DNA of 10,584 bases from Candidatus Thorarchaeota archaeon SMTZ1-83 (GTDB lineage: Archaea > Asgardarchaeota > Thorarchaeia > Thorarchaeales > Thorarchaeaceae), in NCBI GenBank assembly GCA_001563325.1, contig LRSK01000244.1:1-10584 (forward strand), in the 5' to 3' direction. Both the position numbers and the translations under genes were made by a program. The notes beneath the pieces were generated by a model, which was not told where the DNA came from, did not search any database, and worked only from the letters and a program-made list of their open reading frames with translations. Shown here piece by piece: positions 6,528 through 10,584 of this stretch; the first letter of the stretch is position 1, and each line of letters begins with the position of its first letter.

Positions 6528-7331
6528 GTGTCTGGAGAGAACGAGTCAGAGAAACGACAAAACCTGGAGGAAGTACGTCGGTTCTTTGCCGAGCTGCTGG
6601 ATGCATCTTCCTCCCAAGGATTGGTGGGCGTGGCCAGCTTTGAGATTGTGTACAAGGAACTGTTGCCAGTTCAACAGGCGAATCTAGAGAATCTCGTCAG
6701 TGAGAAGTATAGCGAAATGGCCGATTCAGGCTCCATTCTGTCAATAGCCGTTGCATACCCTGCGAGCGTGATAGGCTGCATCAACGTTTCGCGGGATGAT
6801 CGCATCGACTTTGGAAGCTGGAACAAGTACGCAGACCAGTATCATAGGTTGAACGAGCTACTGAACGCGAACGCTCAAGCTATGGCAGCTAGATTCGAAG
6901 GTGTTGCCATTCCAGCCACGATAGAAGGAATCGCCGCGCAGGTCAAAGATGTCAGCCACTACTATCCGCTCACAGTTTCACATCGCGTGGTAGCCGAACA
7001 TGCCGGGCTTGGCTGGAGAGGGAAGAATGGTTTGCTCATCAACGAGAAGTACAGCTGTGCAATCCGCTTCGCATCCATAGCGACATCGCTGCCTCTTCCC
7101 CACGGCAAGAGAATGGTAACGAAATGCGGTGATTGCACGGCATGTGAAGACGTTTGCACATTCATAAAGTACAGGAGTCAGCTCAAGGACTATCGCGAGA
7201 ATTGCAGAAGGTATCTAGTTTACCTGCAGACCAAGGGACTGAAAAGAGACGTTTGTGGGAAATGCATTCAGGCCTGCCTGTTCAATGGCATCTACAAAGA
7301 CGAGTACATCCTCACCGATTCAGGATACTGA
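6528..7331 (+). CDS. QueG-like (COG1600-type) protein with two [4Fe-4S] cluster motifs
   Basis: A 267-residue protein related to epoxyqueuosine reductase, the cobalamin- and iron-sulfur-dependent enzyme of queuosine synthesis. Visible: the conserved AGLGWRGK segment (159-166), then a ferredoxin-like part with CGDCTACEDVC (Cys 200, 203, 206, 210), Cys226, and CGKCIQAC (Cys 243, 246, 250), which suits two [4Fe-4S] clusters. The protein is shorter than bacterial QueG and lacks C-terminal HEAT-type repeats. Where QueG usually has an Asp three residues before a Pro (D-x-x-P, thought to be the catalytic acid), this protein has His144-Tyr-Tyr-Pro147; the last Cys of the first motif is followed by Thr, not Pro. 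Archaea make archaeosine, not queuosine, so a different reductive reaction is likely (inference). It is expected to be cytosolic, in an operon with PhzF, and its end overlaps the convergent GNAT gene by 12 bases. Confidence 0.82.
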   Translation: MSGENESEKRQNLEEVRRFFAELLDASSSQGLVGVASFEIVYKELLPVQQANLENLVSEKYSEMADSGSILSIAVAYPASVIGCINVSRDDRIDFGSWNKYADQYHRLNELLNANAQAMAARFEGVAIPATIEGIAAQVKDVSHYYPLTVSHRVVAEHAGLGWRGKNGLLINEKYSCAIRFASIATSLPLPHGKRMVTKCGDCTACEDVCTFIKYRSQLKDYRENCRRYLVYLQTKGLKRDVCGKCIQACLFNGIYKDEYILTDSGY

Positions 7332-7763
7332 CCATAGCGGCTTCCTGAAGAATACCTCACCCACACCGCTCTCGTTCACTCCAAGAAGAATGCCGCATTC
7401 CTCGAAACCGACCGCTCTATGCCATGCTTGAGTATCCGGCTCATCCATCTGAGATGAGCTGAGAACAATGTCGTAGCCGTTTTCCCTCAGGTGAGATTCT
7501 AGATAGTCAAGAAGCAGTCTACCTATGCCCTCGTGTTGGTACTTCTCTTCTACAAAGATGAGTCCGATGTAGGGCACTCTGGACCACAGAAACTCAAGGC
7601 GCAGGTAACCAATTGGCTCACCATCGAGTTCGGCTAGGAATATCTCATCCTTCATAATCTTCTCGCGCATCAACATCTCGTTTGCGAGAGGATCCTCGGC
7701 AACACACCACTCAAGGTCTCTGGGCTCTGCACAACGCACCACTACTCTGGAACTGATTCCCAT
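7320..7763 (-). CDS. GNAT-family N-acetyltransferase
   Basis: A compact single-domain GNAT of 147 residues. It starts with the usual strand and acidic loop (VVVRCAEPRDLEW, about 7-19). The core strand IGYLRLEFLW is followed by the acetyl-CoA pyrophosphate loop Q-H-E-G-I-G (residues 76-81; consensus Q/R-x-x-G-x-G/A) with its helix, and then by the motif-B region ending in AVGFEECG. It transfers an acetyl group from acetyl-CoA to an amine; the substrate (small molecule, protein N-terminus or antibiotic) cannot be read. Start: the frame continues to an ATG at 7799, but ATG 7763 has a GAGTGAG SD-like stretch 4 bases upstream and begins just before the first core strand. The longer form would be leaderless. 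The stop lies inside the last codons of the convergent QueG-like gene. Confidence 0.85.
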   Translation of the reverse strand: MGISSRVVVRCAEPRDLEWCVAEDPLANEMLMREKIMKDEIFLAELDGEPIGYLRLEFLWSRVPYIGLIFVEEKYQHEGIGRLLLDYLESHLRENGYDIVLSSSQMDEPDTQAWHRAVGFEECGILLGVNESGVGEVFFRKPLWSVS

Positions 7764-7810
7764 TTTTCTCACTCGCAGACCTGAACGGTTGTCTTGCATA
7801 CGCGAAGACC

Positions 7811-7830
7811 GTTAAGTCTGTTTTTAGCTC
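7811..7830 (-). promoter_or_regulatory. Candidate promoter of the GNAT gene
   Basis: Read on the - strand, two AT-rich cores lie here: CTAAAAAC (about 7822-7829) and CTTAAC (7811-7816). The first would start transcription near 7798, the second near 7787, which gives a short leader to ATG 7763. Because a terminator separates this gene from the symporter, an own promoter is expected. Which box is used is unresolved. Confidence 0.35.
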
Positions 7831-7844
7831 CGGTGCAGAGAAGA

Positions 7845-7863
7845 AGAGCAGCTGAGCTGCTCT
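7845..7863 (-). terminator. Hairpin terminator of the symporter gene
   Basis: A perfect inverted repeat, AGAGCAGCT and AGCTGCTCT with one base between, lies 4 bases after the symporter stop on the - strand. It forms an 8-bp stem with a 3-base loop and is followed on the - strand by the pyrimidine-rich TCTTCTCT. Position, symmetry and the following tract all suit transcription termination. Confidence 0.65.
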
Positions 7864-7867
7864 CCCT

Positions 7868-9244
7868 TCACTCAAATGCGCTGGGCTCCTCTGGCTGCGC
7901 ATCACTTGGTGCCTCCACCTTCAGAGTTTCAAAATCGGGGTCAATGTCTGTATACCTGAGTATGTATGCAGCAACCAGCAGGAACGGTGCGAAGAAAGGC
8001 CCCCACCATAGGTAGCCGAACAGCGTGCTTGCTGTGGTCTGGACCGAATACTCCATGAACCAGCCGAGCAATAGCGCGGACGCGGCCTGGAAGATGTTTA
8101 GCGGGACTCCCTTGAAGCCCTCATAGATTCCTGCACGGCTCTTTCCAGACACGAGTTCATCCACATGGGCAATGTCGGCGGGAACTATATAGCTCATCAG
8201 GTAATACACAGCCATGCACGCTGCGAGAGGTATGAAGTATACAAATGCAACAATCACATTCGACACAAGACCTACGGCCGCACCGACCACAGGGGTCAAT
8301 GCTATGAGCAGTGCAAGGAGAATCAATGAGTAGAACATTAGACGACCTTTACCGGTCCTAGCAATCATCTTAATCCACACGTACAGGAAGACGATAATCG
8401 AGATCAGTAGTCCTATGGCAGGTGGCAGCAGCGTTTCCATCGTCGTTAGCAACAGGACTTCCTGCGCAAAGCCGACTACTTGAGATGTAATCGCCGAGAA
8501 GCTGAAAGACAGGAAACCGACGACAAGTATCCACCTCACATAGACTTTATTCTGAAGCACGGTGGTCGTTTCTTCTCTCATGCTCCGCTTGGGAGGCATT
8601 ATGTCAGGCTTCTCTCGTACAAAGGCAATCGATGGAAGATAGAACAAGATTGTGATGATCGCAAAGGCAATCACGATGGTGAAGCCCATCGAACTCAGAC
8701 CCGGCGGAGGGCCGGCTACGAATAGCAGAGGAGTCACGAAGCCCACAAGAACCCCGAGACCATTGGCAACCCAGTTCGCAGTATTCTGCATGCTGGACAC
8801 AAGAGGCCTCTCATCCTCATCTGTTATTTCTGGCATCCATGCTTGAAAGGCAGTCAGCAAGAATGCGTAGAAGAATTTGAACGAGCATATGAACAGTAGG
8901 TAATATCCAAACACGACAAGCTCCAGGGATGGGTCTGCGGTGTTCAGAAACCAGTTGGGAACGAAGAGCAGGACCCCTGTCAAGGCCAGTCCCGGCGCCC
9001 CGATTATCACAAACGGCTTCCTTCTGCCCCAGCGCGTATCGACACTGTCACTGTAGTAGCCTGTAAGCCAGTGGGTCAGTCCGATGACTATGTAGGACAT
9101 AGCAAGCGCAATTCCGTCCAGCAGCCAATTAAGCTCGAAGACGGTTCCGTATAGCCAGAACGCGGTCAGGCCCGTCAGGGTCAAAAGAAATGACGAGCCA
9201 AAGCGCCCCATACCATAGGCGACTTTCTTGTAGAATGGCAGCAT
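7868..9244 (-). CDS. MFS transporter of the glycoside-pentoside-hexuronide:cation symporter (GPH, MFS_2) type
   Basis: A 458-residue polytopic membrane protein with about twelve hydrophobic helices. The diagnostic loop after the second helix, SDSVDTRWGRRKPF (residues 65-78), matches the GPH form of the MFS loop 2-3 motif. Its Asp66/Asp69 region resembles MelB and sucrose or hexuronide carriers. The N-terminus LPFYKKVAYGMGRFGSSF is also typical of this family. It is likely to carry a sugar or sugar acid with a proton or sodium ion across the cytoplasmic membrane. No sugar-catabolic gene is adjacent, so the substrate is open. Start: a TTG at 9277 extends the frame, but ATG 9244 has a GAGAGGGTG SD 10 bases upstream, and the TATA-like box at 9303-9309 puts transcription start near 9279. 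A hairpin terminator follows the stop. The C-terminal tail is acidic and rich in Pro, Glu and Ser. Confidence 0.87.
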   Translation of the reverse strand: MLPFYKKVAYGMGRFGSSFLLTLTGLTAFWLYGTVFELNWLLDGIALAMSYIVIGLTHWLTGYYSDSVDTRWGRRKPFVIIGAPGLALTGVLLFVPNWFLNTADPSLELVVFGYYLLFICSFKFFYAFLLTAFQAWMPEITDEDERPLVSSMQNTANWVANGLGVLVGFVTPLLFVAGPPPGLSSMGFTIVIAFAIITILFYLPSIAFVREKPDIMPPKRSMREETTTVLQNKVYVRWILVVGFLSFSFSAITSQVVGFAQEVLLLTTMETLLPPAIGLLISIIVFLYVWIKMIARTGKGRLMFYSLILLALLIALTPVVGAAVGLVSNVIVAFVYFIPLAACMAVYYLMSYIVPADIAHVDELVSGKSRAGIYEGFKGVPLNIFQAASALLLGWFMEYSVQTTASTLFGYLWWGPFFAPFLLVAAYILRYTDIDPDFETLKVEAPSDAQPEEPSAFE

Positions 9245-9302
9245 ATGCAAACAACACCCTCTCAAGCGACTCAACAAGAGGCCATTGTATTCACTTGCTG
9301 GG

Positions 9303-9309
9303 ATTTAAG
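9303..9309 (-). promoter_or_regulatory. TATA-like box of the symporter gene
   Basis: Read on the - strand as CTTAAAT, it predicts transcription start about 35 bases before ATG 9244. It lies between two copies of an 8-base inverted repeat, CTTGAGAG (9313-9320) and CTCTCAAG (9259-9266). The spacing of the two arms is wide, so their relevance is uncertain. Confidence 0.45.
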
Positions 9310-9335
9310 TCTCTTGAGAGCTTGTGCTGAGTGCA

Positions 9336-10103
9336 CTATGATTGAACTTGTGTCACAAGCAAGCTTGGGAAGATGATTTTGCGGATCCTCTTCATCAGCT
9401 CTATGTATTCCTGATTGTCTGCCGCGTAGACATCCAGAAGCCAGTTGTATGCCTCAATCAGGGATTTATCAGCGACATCACCGGTGACCATTGCAGTGAT
9501 TTCTTCACTTGCCCCCAGCCAGATATGTAGACTCTTGCCCATCAGTTTCTCAAGATCTGTCTTCTGTTCATCATCGAGTTCTAGGGAGAAGCTCCTCAAC
9601 ATCCCCTCTAGCCTTTTTTTTGCCTTCTGCCTAGCATATTCCTTGTCACTCGGCTCAGTAGCAATGATGAAGCCTGCGTGAGTTCGGATATAATAGTCTG
9701 TGGTGCGCTTGCCTTTTGTCACCGTCCCGAATTTCACCACATAGCCACCCTCGATCAGTATTGGTAGATGATGATAAACCTGGTTCTTGGTGATAGGGTC
9801 TTCAGGCCACCTCTCCTCCGACAGATTCACGATTTCAGCCACTGAAAGGGCCTCGCGCTTAACGGTCTTCTCGCGGATAATCTTCTCACCAGACTCCTCG
9901 TTGAACTCCTCCGTGGTAAGCGTATCTTTGATGCCCCAATGGAGGACCTTCATAATCTTGCTTCTTACAGGCTCCAGCATTATTTTGCCTATCTCTTCGT
10001 CACGCACAATCTTCTGCCCTTCTGGCACCAAGGGTTTCCCATCAACCAAAGCCTCCTCCGTGAGTTCAATACAAGCCAATGTATCTGTTAGTTCATCATT
10101 CAA
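9336..10103 (-). CDS. Winged helix-turn-helix transcriptional regulator (ArsR-like wHTH with C-terminal helical domain)
   Basis: A cytosolic DNA-binding protein of 255 residues. The segment EPVRSKIMKVL (about 44-53) is the first helix of an ArsR-like winged helix. A polar, charged insert (about 60-83) follows, then helix 2 LSVAEIV (86-92), the recognition helix TKNQVYHHLPILIEGG (105-120) and a basic wing (KFGTVTKGKRTTDYYIRT, 124-141). The C-terminal 110 residues are helical and charged and could form a dimerisation or ligand domain; no ligand motif is evident. Start: the frame is open up to ATG 10244, but TTG 10103 has a perfect GAGGTGA SD 8 bases before it and a TATA box 58 bases before it. 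The extra 47 codons would run through promoters and dyads, so I exclude them. It probably controls its own promoter and the divergent + strand promoter; this is inference from layout. Confidence 0.85.
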   Translation of the reverse strand: MNDELTDTLACIELTEEALVDGKPLVPEGQKIVRDEEIGKIMLEPVRSKIMKVLHWGIKDTLTTEEFNEESGEKIIREKTVKREALSVAEIVNLSEERWPEDPITKNQVYHHLPILIEGGYVVKFGTVTKGKRTTDYYIRTHAGFIIATEPSDKEYARQKAKKRLEGMLRSFSLELDDEQKTDLEKLMGKSLHIWLGASEEITAMVTGDVADKSLIEAYNWLLDVYAADNQEYIELMKRIRKIIFPSLLVTQVQS

Positions 10104-10111
10104 GTTTCTCG

Positions 10112-10118
10112 TCACCTC
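10112..10118 (-). promoter_or_regulatory. Shine-Dalgarno GAGGTGA that fixes the regulator start at TTG 10103
   Basis: A complete match to the archaeal anti-SD, on the - strand, 8 bases before TTG 10103. No other candidate start in this frame (GTG 10148, GTG 10115, ATG 10244) has an SD. Confidence 0.75.
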
Positions 10119-10130
10119 AATTATGCTGAT

Positions 10131-10211
10131 GATTGTTACGGTTCTCACGCGGAATGGATACTTATTAAACTTTTGTGTCGCTGATGCTTGTGTGAACACG
10201 CCGTAACAATC
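10131..10211. repeat. Perfect 11-bp inverted repeat flanking the regulator promoter
   Basis: GATTGTTACGG (10131-10141) is the exact reverse complement of CCGTAACAATC (10201-10211). The arms are 59 bases apart, with centres 70 bases apart and the - strand TATA box between them. One arm overlaps the predicted transcription start of the regulator and the other lies upstream of its TATA box, as expected for paired operator sites. Confidence 0.6.
10161..10170 (-). promoter_or_regulatory. TATA box of the winged-helix regulator
   Basis: Read on the - strand as GTTTAATAAG, preceded by a purine-rich CACAAAA that suits a BRE. It predicts transcription start near 10139 and a leader of about 36 bases. 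It lies inside the span enclosed by the 11-bp inverted repeat at 10131-10211. Confidence 0.6.
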
Positions 10212-10216
10212 CGAAT

Positions 10217-10241
10217 GGTTTGGTGGCCAAACCTTTATATA
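10217..10241 (+). promoter_or_regulatory. Strong + strand TATA box joined to a perfect dyad
   Basis: TTTATATA (10234-10241) is the best TATA-box match in the window and is preceded directly by the perfect dyad GGTTTGG-TGG-CCAAACC (10217-10233), which occupies the BRE position. Expected transcription start is near 10260 on the + strand. The core is nearly symmetrical, so use in the - direction cannot be excluded, but that would start near 10210, far from the regulator's SD. Confidence 0.6.
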
Positions 10242-10252
10242 CATATTTGTCT

Positions 10253-10269
10253 ACCAACAAAACGTTGGT
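10253..10269 (+). promoter_or_regulatory. Perfect dyad at the predicted + strand transcription start
   Basis: ACCAAC-AAAAC-GTTGGT is a perfect 6-bp inverted repeat covering the predicted start site. Its right arm continues as TTGGTGGC (10265-10272), an exact copy of 10220-10227 in the upstream dyad, 45 bases away. An operator is likely; a short RNA hairpin at the 5' end is the alternative. Confidence 0.5.
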
Positions 10270-10317
10270 GGCGCAGAATGTTCGGAAGTCTAGGCCCCAC
10301 GGAAAACGGTGAGAAAA

Positions 10318-10428
10318 ATGGCATTCGCAAAGAAACGCAACAAGCAGGTAGATGACCTCCCTGAGAAGTTTACCAGATTCAAGACCGACGTTCGCGTCGA
10401 ATTGTATCGTGTTTCCTTTAGAAGGTAG
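10318..10428 (+). CDS. Possible small basic protein, 36 residues
   Basis: It starts at an ATG preceded by GGTGAG (10308-10313) at good spacing, about 58 bases after the predicted start of the strong + strand promoter. It encodes 36 residues of which about 11 are Lys or Arg; the start is MAFAKKRNKQ and the end YRVSFRR. I recognise no family. An alternative 25-codon frame (10278-10355) overlaps it in another frame with a weaker SD. Support is promoter, SD and ATG only. Confidence 0.35.
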   Translation: MAFAKKRNKQVDDLPEKFTRFKTDVRVELYRVSFRR

Positions 10429-10443
10429 ACTGGTGATTCACCA

Positions 10444-10578
10444 ATGTACCTATACCGGTGGATCGCTCTGGTTCCTTCCCATGGTTCTCGGGATCTGAAT
10501 CTTGAGAACCTTGGTCATTCTTCCTTCAAACAAGCTTCACATGTACAGACTAGGATGCTCATGCTGAACCCAACATGA
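10444..10578 (+). CDS. Possible small open frame, 44 residues
   Basis: An ATG with GGTGA (10432-10436) 7 bases upstream, 15 bases after the stop of the 36-residue frame. The SD lies inside the perfect dyad TGGTGA-T-TCACCA, and the frame runs through two hairpin-forming stretches. Composition is ordinary and no family is recognised. The overlap with structured sequence makes a coding role doubtful; a frameshifted remnant of one gene with the preceding frame is another reading. Confidence 0.2.
   Translation: MYLYRWIALVPSHGSRDLNLENLGHSSFKQASHVQTRMLMLNPT
10479..10514 (+). terminator. Imperfect hairpin followed by a pyrimidine-rich tract
   Basis: CCATGGTTCTC (10479-10489) pairs with GAGAACCTTGG (10504-10514) with one mismatch across a 14-base loop. 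The sequence TCATTCTTCCTTC follows at once. It could end the short + strand transcript. It lies within the 44-codon open frame, and only one of the two can be right. Confidence 0.4.
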
Positions 10579-10584
10579 GCATCC
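10553..10584. repeat. Perfect 11-bp inverted repeat ending at the last base of the window
   Basis: GGATGCTCATG (10553-10563) and CATGAGCATCC (10574-10584) form a perfect stem with a 10-base loop. The right arm ends exactly where the sequence ends, so it is either a terminator-like hairpin cut off by the window or a contig-end effect. The following bases cannot be seen. Confidence 0.6.

Larger units (their letters stand above)
10245..10584. other. Region without a convincing long gene; small open frames and hairpins
   Basis: No frame exceeds 44 codons from an ATG on the + strand, and nothing recognisable is found on the - strand (the best is a 22-codon frame). The stretch downstream of the strong + strand promoter holds small SD-preceded frames, the dyad TGGTGA-T-TCACCA (10431-10443), an imperfect hairpin (10479-10514) and a perfect hairpin at the window end. 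It could be a leader, a small-protein transcript or a non-coding RNA. Confidence 0.5.

Noticed and set aside
9247..9277. Eleven extra codons with a Cys-Cys pair at the start of the symporter
   Set aside because: They lie over the SD and at the predicted transcription start; the family N-terminus begins at ATG 9244.
10430..10584. tRNA or box C/D RNA in the 3' hairpin-rich stretch
   Set aside because: The GGTTC and CTGA matches are isolated; no cloverleaf and no paired C and D boxes were found.

Overview
The window looks like a short archaeal contig, most probably from an Asgard archaeon, with a Thorarchaeota-like lineage as my best guess. Three things point to archaea. Starts are preceded by AT-rich TATA-like boxes and GGTGA or GAGGTGA Shine-Dalgarno (SD) motifs. 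One surface protein combines a NosD-like beta-helix, Ig/cadherin-like domains, a Thr-rich stalk and a C-terminal membrane anchor. The regulator is a winged-helix protein of an archaeal type. No rRNA, tRNA, CRISPR array, insertion sequence or phage gene was found. The Asgard placement is inference from protein architecture and needs a database search.

Layout, left half, all on the + strand. The window opens inside an M29-family metallo-aminopeptidase, of which only the C-terminal part is present, followed by a GC-rich hairpin. Next come a 735-residue secreted beta-helix surface protein, a TauE/SafE-type membrane transporter, a short-chain dehydrogenase with its own TATA box, and a 160-residue helical conserved hypothetical protein whose promoter holds a perfect dyad. 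A PhzF-family isomerase and a QueG-like two-cluster iron-sulfur protein follow as a likely two-gene operon. A hairpin covers the probable SD of the isomerase gene.

Right half, on the - strand. A GNAT acetyltransferase converges on the QueG-like gene, and the two ends overlap by 12 bases. Upstream of it lie a GPH-type sugar:cation symporter with a clear terminator, and a winged-helix regulator. Several starts are better placed downstream of the longest open frame: TauE at 2973, QueG-like at 6528, GNAT at 7763, symporter at 9244, regulator at 10103.

The most structured DNA is the region from about 10104 to 10270 upstream of the regulator. It holds a - strand promoter flanked by a perfect 11-bp inverted repeat, a strong + strand TATA box, and two further perfect dyads on either side of that box. 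This looks like a divergent regulatory switch. The + strand beyond it (10245-10584) has only small SD-preceded open frames and several hairpins, the last a perfect 11-bp stem ending exactly at the last base. I see no known defence or mobile system. The genes are mostly single-function metabolic and transport genes, and the non-coding DNA is the part that most merits a second look.
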